DNA from: Litorimonas sp964414555
GTDB taxonomy: Bacteria > Pseudomonadota > Alphaproteobacteria > Caulobacterales > Maricaulaceae
DNA length: 6,437 nt
Direction of reading: 5' to 3'
NCBI GenBank assembly: GCA_964414555.1
Contig: CAYPWW010000087.1
Location: 1-6,437, forward strand
How positions within the stretch are numbered: position 1 is the stretch's first letter; every line of letters begins with the position of its first letter. The notes under the pieces are model-generated. The model was not told the origin of the DNA, ran no database searches, and was given only the letters and a program-made list of their open reading frames with translations. This document shows positions 1-6,335 of the stretch, piece by piece. The position numbers and the translations under genes are program-made.

Positions 1-1202
1 TTCCATTTATACCACATATGTTTGGGACGGCCTGCGGTATAGATCGAGCCGGCGTCCTTGATCATCAATCCCTCGATGAGGCCGTTGCTTTGCGCGGCTT
101 CTTCGCGGAGCGCGCGGAGATCCTCCACCGTTGACCAGTTCAGCGTATCTGACATCGAAAAGCGCGATGAATTTTGCGCGGCGAGAAAGTCCAATAGAAT
201 TTCGCGCCGTTGGAACAGCGGTTTGTCCCGCAGGCTCTCGCCATTCAGGCTCAAAATATCATACGCCATGAGGTGCGCTGGGAGCTCGCCCATCAGTTTC
301 TTCGACGGCTTTTTCTTGCCCAGACGTTTTTGCAGCTGATTGAACGAGCCGATCTCTTCGCCCGGTTTGACGAGTAATTCCCCGTCGAGTACAGCCTCGA
401 AACTCACGTCTGCCGCGAGATCTGGGAAGCTATGGCTGACATCGTCGCCCGTGCGGGAAAAGACTTTCACCTCGCCGTTCATCGCGGCGAGCTGCACGCG
501 GATACCGTCCCATTTCCACTCGGCCTGATGCGTATCGGGAGAGAGCCGACCTAAGTCTTTCGCCTCATCAATCGGATGCGCCAGCATGACGGGCGAATAG
601 GTCAGGACGTTGGAAATATCTGGCATCTCCGCCGTGCCATCGATCCAAGCAAAGAGGCTCTCATAGGGCGGTTCCAATCCGTGCCAGAGCTCCTCAATCA
701 CACCGACATCGACCGCGGCCATATTCGCGAGCGTCTTCTTCACCGTCCGCGCCGACATGCCAATGCGCAGACCCCGCGTGCCGAGCTTTAGCAAAGCCCA
801 ACGCTGGGCCGGTGTCATATTGTCGAGCAAGGTGATGAGATAATCGCGTATCCCATCCTTCGACCGTGATTGAAATTCCGCGATGACCTCATGCAAATCG
901 GGAAAGCGATTCAGCTTCACAGGGTCCGGCGATTGCGGCCAAGCCAATGCGACAGTCTCGCTCATCTCACCGACATAATGACGCGAGAGATCAAAGAGAA
1001 ACGGGTCCATTCGTTCACTCATTAGCGTCTTCGTTAAATTGCGTTTGAAGAGATCAAAGGACAGCGTTCCCGCAATGGCCGCCAGCGCCCAACCGCGATC
1101 TGGGTCAGGAGTCGCACACAGATAATTGGCGAGAATTGTTTCCTTCGCACGATTAGAATTTGTGAAATAAAGATCATCGAGGAGTTGGGAGAAGGCTTCC
1201 AT
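1..1202 (-). CDS. ATP-dependent DNA ligase of the Lhr/Exo/PdeM repair cluster (C-terminus cut by window edge)
   Basis: The enzyme seals nicks in DNA using ATP through a lysyl-AMP intermediate. The 400 residues in the window comprise the N-terminal DNA-binding domain (about 1-200) and the nucleotidyltransferase core. Motif I is EWKWDGIR with catalytic Lys230 and Arg235. SRTG follows with Arg250, then LDGEL with Glu275, AYDI with Tyr314-Asp315, motif IV EGLMIK (377-382), and the start of motif V, WYKW (Lys399), right at the edge. The C-terminal OB-fold domain, probably 100-150 residues, should lie outside the window. The ATG at 1202-1200 overlaps the exonuclease stop codon (TAATG) and has a perfect AGGAGG 10 bases upstream, so the start is well supported and translation is probably coupled. 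The KxDGxR form and the two-domain N-terminal layout fit the ligase family found beside Lhr-Core helicases rather than NAD-dependent LigA. No frameshift is visible. Family assignment is confident; biological substrate is inferred from the neighbours. Confidence 0.95.
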   Translation of the reverse strand, partial: MEAFSQLLDDLYFTNSNRAKETILANYLCATPDPDRGWALAAIAGTLSFDLFKRNLTKTLMSERMDPFLFDLSRHYVGEMSETVALAWPQSPDPVKLNRFPDLHEVIAEFQSRSKDGIRDYLITLLDNMTPAQRWALLKLGTRGLRIGMSARTVKKTLANMAAVDVGVIEELWHGLEPPYESLFAWIDGTAEMPDISNVLTYSPVMLAHPIDEAKDLGRLSPDTHQAEWKWDGIRVQLAAMNGEVKVFSRTGDDVSHSFPDLAADVSFEAVLDGELLVKPGEEIGSFNQLQKRLGKKKPSKKLMGELPAHLMAYDILSLNGESLRDKPLFQRREILLDFLAAQNSSRFSMSDTLNWSTVEDLRALREEAAQSNGLIEGLMIKDAGSIYTAGRPKHMWYKW

Positions 1203-2230
1203 TACGTACCGCCCTCCTCTTCCAAACCAATCAGGTTCAAACCTTTCGCATTGATGCCTTCCTTCCGCAGCGCATATTCCAACGCCTCGACACGCCCATG
1301 GGTGATCCACACATCCGGCGCGCCCGTCTCGACGCAGGTTCGGATGAGGTCGCCCCAATCGGCATGATCGCTGACGACGAGCGCCATTTCCGCGCGTTTC
1401 TGGCGGGCGCGGGCGCGGATTTGCATCCAACCGCTCGCGACTGTGGGCAGCGGGTCTTCGAAACGGCGCGACCAACGATCATTGATCTGCGCAGGCGGAC
1501 ACAGCACGATCTTGCCCTGAAAGACGTGTTTGTCTTTGCGCGGAATATCACTGACGAGTTCCCAAGCGCCGAAATCTTGACCGTAGCTCTCATAGAGCTC
1601 GGTCAATCTTTTCAGCGCCCCATGAATATAGAACGGATGATCATACCCCGCGAGACGCAAGGTTTTCATCACGCGCTGGCATTTCCCCAACGCATAAACC
1701 CCGACCAGATGCGTGCGGTGCGGCAATGTTGCCATGGACCGCATCAGCTTGTCGACTTCGACCTCCAGCGGGGGATGCTGAAACACGGGCAGCGCAAAGG
1801 TCGCCTCTGTAATGAACACATCGCACGGGACGACCTCAAACGGGGCACAGGTTGGGTCGGGGTGGCGCTTGAAATCCCCTGCCGCGACAACGCGCTTACC
1901 CTCATATTCTAGCACCGCCTGCGCCGAGCCGAGGATATGCCCCGCGCTGGCAAACCAGAGCGTCACGCCATTGCCTAGATCGTGCCGCTGAGCATAACGC
2001 AGGGCCGTATGGGACGTGCCTTCTGAGAGGTAGTCGCGCGTTTCCATGATCTCGGCGGTCTCGGGCGTGGCCCAGACATGTCCGTGCCCCTTGCGCGCGT
2101 GATCGGCGTGACCATGCGTAATAATTGCGCGCGGGACGGCGTCTTTGATTGGATCGATATAGGCGTCAGCCGGCGCACAATAGAGCCCGGCGTCACGCAC
2201 CTGCATCCAATGTTCGGGGTTTGCCTGCAT
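1202..2230 (-). CDS. ligase-associated DNA exonuclease, metallo-beta-lactamase fold
   Basis: This is the MBL-fold nuclease (Exo) of the ligase-associated repair cluster, related to the CPSF/Artemis-like metallonucleases, and expected to trim DNA with bound metal ions. The 342-residue protein begins with the family-typical stretch GLYC (15-18) and YIDP. The metal-binding signature HGHADH falls at residues 39-44 (His39, His41, Asp43, His44). SAGH supplies His98, AGDF supplies Asp119, SDHAD covers about 287-291, and ITHGR supplies His311. All metal ligands expected of the fold are present. I chose the ATG at 2230 because GGAG lies about 12 bases upstream. An in-frame TTG at 2248 would add six residues but has no ribosome site. 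The stop TAA overlaps the ATG of the ligase gene, so the two form one operon, transcribed divergently from the helicase operon. Exonuclease polarity cannot be read from sequence. Confidence 0.93.
   Translation of the reverse strand: MQANPEHWMQVRDAGLYCAPADAYIDPIKDAVPRAIITHGHADHARKGHGHVWATPETAEIMETRDYLSEGTSHTALRYAQRHDLGNGVTLWFASAGHILGSAQAVLEYEGKRVVAAGDFKRHPDPTCAPFEVVPCDVFITEATFALPVFQHPPLEVEVDKLMRSMATLPHRTHLVGVYALGKCQRVMKTLRLAGYDHPFYIHGALKRLTELYESYGQDFGAWELVSDIPRKDKHVFQGKIVLCPPAQINDRWSRRFEDPLPTVASGWMQIRARARQKRAEMALVVSDHADWGDLIRTCVETGAPDVWITHGRVEALEYALRKEGINAKGLNLIGLEEEGGT
1213..1218 (-). promoter_or_regulatory. Shine-Dalgarno AGGAGG of the ligase gene
   Basis: A perfect AGGAGG lies on the minus strand within the last codons of the upstream exonuclease gene (Glu-Glu-Glu-Gly-Gly region), 10 bases before the ligase ATG. 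It fixes the ligase start and suggests that the ligase can be translated both by reinitiation at TAATG and by fresh ribosome entry. Confidence 0.75.
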
Positions 2231-2320
2231 ATATTTATAAGACTCCAAACTGAGAGTGATTTTTCAAACTATATACGGAGCAAAGCCCACCTGCATGTTC
2301 GTCTCGCGCGTAATATAATT
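2231..2320. promoter_or_regulatory. divergent promoter region between the exonuclease/ligase and helicase/PdeM operons
   Basis: This 90-bp AT-richer gap must hold the start signals of both repair operons. On the plus strand a perfect TATAAT stands at 2314-2319, directly before the helicase ATG, without a convincing -35 element. On the minus strand TATATA/TATAGT-like sequence at about 2269-2276 is a possible -10 for the exonuclease operon, again with a poor -35. The hexamer CAAACT occurs twice (2246-2251 and 2265-2270), 19 bases apart, which could be a regulator site or chance. That both promoters lie here is a safe inference from the gene order; the exact elements are uncertain. Confidence 0.5.
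2314..2319 (+). promoter_or_regulatory. candidate -10 box (TATAAT) abutting the helicase start
   Basis: A perfect TATAAT ends two bases before the helicase ATG. If it is a real -10 element, transcription would begin near 2326, inside the assigned start, and translation would have to begin at GTG 2333 on a very short leader. The best hexamer at -35 distance is poor, so it may be only an AT-rich translation start region. Confidence 0.25.
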
Positions 2321-4837
2321 ATGCGCGATTCCGTGACAGTTCGAACACAGTCTGATGACACGCTGATTCCACAGATTTTCCAGGATTGGTTCTGGAAGAA
2401 AGACTGGAGTATTCGCGACTATCAGCGCGATATGGTTGAAGCTTTCGCGCGCGGGCGTGACACGCTTCTTATCGCGCCAACGGGCGGAGGCAAGACACTG
2501 TCGGGCCTGATGCCCTCATTGATCGATTTGCAGGATAAGGCCGCGGACGCCAAACCTGCGCTACACACGCTCTATATCTCGCCGCTACGCGCACTGACGA
2601 ATGATATTGAGCGCAATCTGATGAAGCCCATTGGCGATTTGAACCTGCCGATCACGGTCGGCGTGCGCACGGGCGACACGACACAATATCAGCGCAAGAA
2701 ACAGCGCGAGCAGCCGCCGGATATCCTACTCACGACACCGGAAAGCCTCATGCTTCTGCTGTCCTATGAAAACGCGCCGGCGTATTTCGCCTCGCTGAAA
2801 TGCGTCGTCATTGATGAAATGCACAGCTTCTCGACTGGGAAGCGAGGTGATTTTACGGCGCTGGCGCTAGCGCGGCTGAAAACGTTGGCGCCAGATCATA
2901 TCCGCTTTGGCCTGTCGGCCACCGTGGCCAGCCCATCAGATGCCGCCAAATGGCTGGGGCCTACGGGGTCGCCAGCGGAACTCATTGAGGTCGTCGGTGA
3001 CACCCCACCAGAGCTGGATATTCTCGTCCCAGAGAGCCGCACTTATCCACTAGGCGGTCATAATGCGCGCTTTGCGACCTGTGACATTTACGAGGCTATT
3101 AAATCCGCCAACTCTGTCATCGTCTTCGTCAACACACGCGCGCAAGCCGAGCTGATGTTCCAAGCTCTGTGGCAGATCAATGAAGATAATCTGTCCATCG
3201 GGCTCTACCATGGCAGCCTCTCACGCGAGCGGCGGCAGAAGACAGAAACCATGATCGCCAGCGGTCAAATGCGCGCCGTCGTCAGCACATCCGCGCTAGA
3301 AATGGGCATCGACTGGGGCGATGTGGATGCGATCCTGCAAGTCGGCGCGCCCAAGGGCGTCTCGCGCCTTTTGCAGCGCATCGGACGGTCCAATCACCGC
3401 ATGGATGAGCCGTCCAAAGCCACGCTCGTCCCCTGCAATCCGCAAGAAGCCATCGAATGTGCTGTCGCAATTGAAGCCATTGAGGACGGTCACCGTGATG
3501 GCGATCCCTTTCGCCCCGGCGCGATGGATGTCGCGATTCAATATCTCGTCAATCGCGCCTGTTCCGGCCCGCTGACAAAACGCCAAACCTTGGCCGAAAT
3601 CCGCAGCGCTTACCCCTATCGAGATATGAGCAAAGCCGACTTCGACGCCATTCTCGAATTCGCGGTAGACGGCGGATACGCGCTGAAGACCTATGAACGG
3701 TTCCACCGCCTCAAACCCACCTCGCGCGGCTATAAAATCGCAACGCCGCAGCAAGCCCGCCGCCACCGCATGAACATCGGTACCATCGTCGAATACGCCA
3801 AGCTGAAGGTCCGGCGCCTGCCCAATGCGCGGTCCAAGCGAGGGCGCAATATTGGCGAAATAGAGGAGCGCTTTGTCATGCCGCTGGTGCCCGGCGATAC
3901 CTTTATGTTCGGCGGCGAAATCCTGCGCTTTCATCAAGTACGAGAGATGGCGGTCGAGGCCAGCCCCGTCCCGCGCAAGACTCGACCCAAAGTCCCCGCC
4001 TATGCCGGGGGCGTCATGCCGCTCTCGACCTATCTGGCGGACGGTGTCCGGCGCTTTACCTCGGACGAGCAATATTGGCGGTTCTTGCCGGATCAGGTGC
4101 AAGAGTGGCTAGAGCTGCAGGCGAAGTTTTCGCAGCTGCCGCCACGCACAGGCGTCTTGGTCGAAGGGTTCTTTGATCGCGGGACCTTCACAACGGTCCT
4201 GCACACATTCGAGGGGCGGCCCGTGAACAATACGCTCGGCCTGCTGCTGACGCGTCGGATGGAGAGCGCACGCCTGAAGCCGATCAGTTTCGTCATCACA
4301 GATTACGCGCTGGCGATCACCTCCATTGAGCCAATTGAAGATATGACCGCCCTGCTATCTGAAGACATCCTCGCGCAGGAATTCGAGGACTGGATCGTGC
4401 AGGCACCGATGGTCAAAAAATCTTTCCGCAAGATCGCGACCATTGCGGGGCTCACGGAACAGCGCTTGCCGGGTGCACACCGCTCGATGAAGGCCGTCAC
4501 TTTTTCGACGGACTTGATTTATGACGTCCTGACTAAATACGAACCGGATCATGTGCTGCTCCGCATTGCGCGCGAAGAAGCCGAGCGCGAATTGCTAGAT
4601 TTGCCGCGTCTGCAAAACTGGCTAGAGGACGTCCAGGGCGACATACAGTTCCGGCTCTTGCCGCACGCTTCGCCGCTCTCTATCCCCGCCATGATGCAAA
4701 TCAGCAAACAGGTCGTAGACGGCGAGGCGAAGGACGCCCTGCTCGCCTCGGCCGCAGAACGCTCTGTGGCCTATGGGCAAGAGATGTTGGAGACCGTCGC
4801 CGACTATGTCGCCCGTGCAAAAGACAGCCTTGATTGA
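2321..4837 (+). CDS. Lhr-Core type DEXH-box DNA helicase (ligase-associated)
   Basis: This superfamily 2 ATPase acts as a 3'-to-5' single-strand DNA translocase/helicase in characterised Lhr-Core proteins. The 838-residue product has the usual family length (about 800-850). Motifs in order: Q motif around RDYQ (32-35); Walker A APTGGGKT with Lys58; motif Ia SPLRAL (87-92); motif Ib TTPESL (138-143); motif II DEMH (165-168); motif III SAT (199-201); motif IV VIVFVNTR (266-273); motif V EMGID (327-331); motif VI QRIGRS (352-357). Winged-helix and Lhr-specific C-terminal domains follow, ending with the family-typical VLLRIAREEA segment. The reading frame stays open upstream to 2078, but that part overlaps the opposite-strand exonuclease and does not look like Lhr; the ATG at 2321 fits the family N-terminus. 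No Shine-Dalgarno precedes it, and an in-frame GTG at 2333 is an alternative. It overlaps pdeM by 32 bp, so the two are co-transcribed. It lacks the long C-terminal extension of full-length Lhr. Confidence 0.95.
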   Translation: MRDSVTVRTQSDDTLIPQIFQDWFWKKDWSIRDYQRDMVEAFARGRDTLLIAPTGGGKTLSGLMPSLIDLQDKAADAKPALHTLYISPLRALTNDIERNLMKPIGDLNLPITVGVRTGDTTQYQRKKQREQPPDILLTTPESLMLLLSYENAPAYFASLKCVVIDEMHSFSTGKRGDFTALALARLKTLAPDHIRFGLSATVASPSDAAKWLGPTGSPAELIEVVGDTPPELDILVPESRTYPLGGHNARFATCDIYEAIKSANSVIVFVNTRAQAELMFQALWQINEDNLSIGLYHGSLSRERRQKTETMIASGQMRAVVSTSALEMGIDWGDVDAILQVGAPKGVSRLLQRIGRSNHRMDEPSKATLVPCNPQEAIECAVAIEAIEDGHRDGDPFRPGAMDVAIQYLVNRACSGPLTKRQTLAEIRSAYPYRDMSKADFDAILEFAVDGGYALKTYERFHRLKPTSRGYKIATPQQARRHRMNIGTIVEYAKLKVRRLPNARSKRGRNIGEIEERFVMPLVPGDTFMFGGEILRFHQVREMAVEASPVPRKTRPKVPAYAGGVMPLSTYLADGVRRFTSDEQYWRFLPDQVQEWLELQAKFSQLPPRTGVLVEGFFDRGTFTTVLHTFEGRPVNNTLGLLLTRRMESARLKPISFVITDYALAITSIEPIEDMTALLSEDILAQEFEDWIVQAPMVKKSFRKIATIAGLTEQRLPGAHRSMKAVTFSTDLIYDVLTKYEPDHVLLRIAREEAERELLDLPRLQNWLEDVQGDIQFRLLPHASPLSIPAMMQISKQVVDGEAKDALLASAAERSVAYGQEMLETVADYVARAKDSLD

Positions 4838-5501
4838 GCGCACGCACGCCGGCGTGGTGGCCTGTGACGCGCGCAAAGGCTTGATGTTGCTGGACCACGA
4901 CACGCTCTGCGTCGCCGATCTGCATTTCGAGAAAGCCAGCTTTTTGCAGATGAACGGCCATGTGCCGCTGCCGACCTATGACACGCGCGATAGCCTGCAT
5001 CGTCTCGCCGCGCTCGTCTCGGATTACGCGCCCAAACGCGTTGTCGCGCTGGGTGATAGTTTCCACGATGTCGATGCGGATCAGCGGTTTTCTGATGAGG
5101 ATTGCGAGTTGTTAAACGCGATTGTCGACAGTGTCTATCGCTTCATCTGGGTGCTGGGCAATCATGATCCGGACATCCCCGATTGTGTACGCGGCCCACG
5201 TGAGGACCATGCGCAAGTTGGGGAGTTCCTGCTGACCCACCACCCACATGATCCTAGCGAAGCTGGCGTGAACCTCTGCGGGCATTACCATCCGAAACTG
5301 CAAGTGCGTGTGAAGACGGGCAAGATCAGCGGGCCGTGTTTCGCGCATAGTCCAGAGCGGATTATCTTGCCGAGTTTTGGCACATTTACGGGCGGATTAT
5401 GGGTCAGCGACCCTGCGTTCCAAGTCGCCTTACCCGGCGCGCACCGCTACCACATGGTGCGCGGCGAGAAGGTTTATCGTTTTGATGCAAAAGCCATCTA
5501 A
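4806..5501 (+). CDS. pdeM: ligase-associated DNA damage response endonuclease PdeM (calcineurin-like metallophosphoesterase)
   Basis: PdeM is the metallophosphoesterase of the cluster; a studied homologue is a manganese-dependent DNA endonuclease. The 231-residue protein shows the complete two-metal signature: DLHFEK with Asp38 and His40, GDSFHD with Asp84, GNHD with Asn119-His120-Asp121, THHP with His145/His146, and GHYHPK with His160 and His162. The DLHFEK and GDxFHD forms are characteristic of this family as opposed to general phosphodiesterases. The ATG at 4806 lies inside the end of the helicase gene (32-bp overlap, different frame), with GGAG 13 bases upstream. Starting further upstream adds 11 residues unlike the family, and GTG 4815 or TTG 4830 are weaker options. 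Tight overlap means co-expression with the helicase, whose unwound DNA it may cut. No signal peptide, so it is cytoplasmic. Confidence 0.94.
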   Translation: MSPVQKTALIERTHAGVVACDARKGLMLLDHDTLCVADLHFEKASFLQMNGHVPLPTYDTRDSLHRLAALVSDYAPKRVVALGDSFHDVDADQRFSDEDCELLNAIVDSVYRFIWVLGNHDPDIPDCVRGPREDHAQVGEFLLTHHPHDPSEAGVNLCGHYHPKLQVRVKTGKISGPCFAHSPERIILPSFGTFTGGLWVSDPAFQVALPGAHRYHMVRGEKVYRFDAKAI

Positions 5502-5557
5502 TCTCAGCTGACCCGCACATCCAAAGGCGTCGTCAAAAAGATTTCTGCAATTAATTT

Positions 5558-5583
5558 GGAACAAATTTCGAGTTGAGACGCTT
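5558..5583 (+). promoter_or_regulatory. candidate EcfG (general stress sigma factor) promoter
   Basis: GGAAC at 5558-5562 is followed after 16 bases by CGCTT at 5579-5583. The known alphaproteobacterial EcfG/sigma-T consensus is GGAAC, 16-17 bases, then CGTT, so the -35 is perfect and the -10 has one mismatch. Transcription would begin near 5590 and leave a leader of about 105 bases. The GGAAC also forms the centre of the inverted repeat 5553-5567. GGAAC alone is common, so this is a proposal. Confidence 0.35.
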
Positions 5584-5682
5584 ATTAGCATATCAACGCT
5601 GCATATAAAATTTGCGCGCTCTTTTGGTTACAAGTGCAATGAAGCGCTTTCTTGAAGTAAAACAATTAGGCCAGTCCTACCG

Positions 5683-5688
5683 AAGGAG
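5683..5688 (+). promoter_or_regulatory. Shine-Dalgarno AAGGAG of the secreted-protein gene
   Basis: AAGGAG stands six bases before the ATG at 5695, the strongest ribosome site in the window and at ideal spacing. It supports this start and suggests efficient translation. Confidence 0.85.
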
Positions 5689-5694
5689 AATTAC

Positions 5695-6246
5695 ATGACT
5701 TATTTTAAAACCGCCCTTATCACATCTGCAATCGCTTTGACCGCAAACGCGACAGCGTTTGCAGGCGATATGAACAAAAATGTTCAAACAAAGATGCAAG
5801 CCAACACTGAAACAAGCGTTGCGACGACAGTTCCGACTGCTGTTAATGACACCGTGGGCGAATTGTTGCAATCTAATGGCGAAATTCGGATGGACGGTGA
5901 CAATGAATTGCTGACACATGATGGCGACATGTTGACCAAATATGAAGCGGTGACGATGGACAGTGATAACAGCATTCAAAATAATGCGATCGTTGTACCG
6001 TCCAGCACTGGCGCGATTACAACAGTGAATTGTCCCATCGGAACAACAGCACAGCCTGACATGACATGTATGGTGACCGGTAATTATGACATGGCAATGT
6101 CGACGTCATACGAAGTTGAGAACGAGGTTGCTGGCGCGGTCGAGATTGAGACGGATTACATGTCAAAGTCATCGGTTTATAAAGGCACACTGCGCCCGAA
6201 TACAGTCGTTATCGAGAACGTCCAGACTGATGCTAGTATCCGCTAG
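5695..6246 (+). CDS. exported acidic protein of unknown function
   Basis: I do not recognise the family. The 183-residue protein starts with a clear Sec signal peptide: Lys5, a hydrophobic segment of about 6-17, and a cleavage site after AFA (Ala23-Gly24). The predicted mature protein of about 160 residues has no membrane segment and no lipobox, so it should be periplasmic or released. It is rich in Asp, Glu, Asn, Thr and Met, including an acidic stretch at 62-92 with two DGD motifs. Cys113 and Cys125 are its only cysteines and probably form a disulfide after export. A run of Ser/Thr and Tyr follows in the last 50 residues. Codons are AT-richer than in the neighbouring repair genes. It stands alone, with its own upstream region, strong ribosome site and terminator, so it is a monocistronic gene unrelated to the repair operon. 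Coding status is well supported; function is unknown. Confidence 0.85.
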   Translation: MTYFKTALITSAIALTANATAFAGDMNKNVQTKMQANTETSVATTVPTAVNDTVGELLQSNGEIRMDGDNELLTHDGDMLTKYEAVTMDSDNSIQNNAIVVPSSTGAITTVNCPIGTTAQPDMTCMVTGNYDMAMSTSYEVENEVAGAVEIETDYMSKSSVYKGTLRPNTVVIENVQTDASIR

Positions 6247-6268
6247 AGTGTCACAGAATTAATTTGAG

Positions 6269-6292
6269 AAACGCCCTCGTGAGAGGGCGTTT
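6269..6292 (+). terminator. rho-independent terminator
   Basis: A perfect 8-bp stem, ACGCCCTC (6271-6278) with GAGGGCGT (6283-6290), closes on the loop GTGA. Two further A-T pairs extend it, and a T run continues to 6295. It lies 23 bases after the secreted-protein stop. On the minus strand the stem is followed by TTTCT, so it may also stop the convergent cysS transcript. Confidence 0.92.
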
Positions 6293-6335
6293 TTTGTGGT
6301 TATGGGCCTAAGAGTTTCCAGAGGGTAGATAAATT
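6293..6335. other. short convergent intergenic gap
   Basis: This stretch between the terminator hairpin and the cysS stop contains no feature I can support beyond the end of the T run. Confidence 0.6.

Larger units (their letters stand above)
5502..5694. other. intergenic region between pdeM and the secreted-protein gene
   Basis: This 193-bp stretch is clearly richer in A and T than the repair genes. I see no coding sequence and no clear terminator hairpin for pdeM. It contains a GGAAC...CGCTT pair (5558-5583) that resembles an EcfG promoter, a TATAAA (5604-5609) that could be a -10 without a good -35, a short inverted repeat AATTTG-GAA-CAAATT (5553-5567), the palindrome AAGCGCTT (5642-5649) and the ribosome site of the next gene. 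Confidence 0.6.

Noticed and set aside
58..1367. Several short plus-strand frames opposite the ligase
   Set aside because: The minus-strand frame is open for the full 400 codons with ligase motifs I, III, IV and V; the plus-strand frames are unsupported.
1298..1912. 204-codon open frame on the plus strand opposite the exonuclease
   Set aside because: It is antisense to a gene with complete family motifs, has no ribosome site and no recognisable protein character; a typical shadow frame of GC-rich coding DNA.
2246..2270. Two copies of CAAACT 19 bases apart as an operator
   Set aside because: Six-base repeats arise readily by chance in an AT-rich gap and nothing else marks a regulator site; noted in the intergenic entry only.
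2078..2320. Upstream in-frame extension of the helicase gene
   Set aside because: The added 81 residues overlap the start of the opposite-strand exonuclease, carry no helicase-family features and would eliminate the divergent promoter region.
3296..4102. 268-codon open frame on the minus strand opposite the helicase
   Set aside because: It is antisense to helicase motifs V-VI and the winged-helix region, resembles no protein I know and has no promoter or ribosome site.
5677..5979. 100-codon minus-strand frame opposite the secreted-protein gene
   Set aside because: The plus-strand gene has signal peptide, AAGGAG and terminator, whereas this frame has none and reads across the plus-strand start region.
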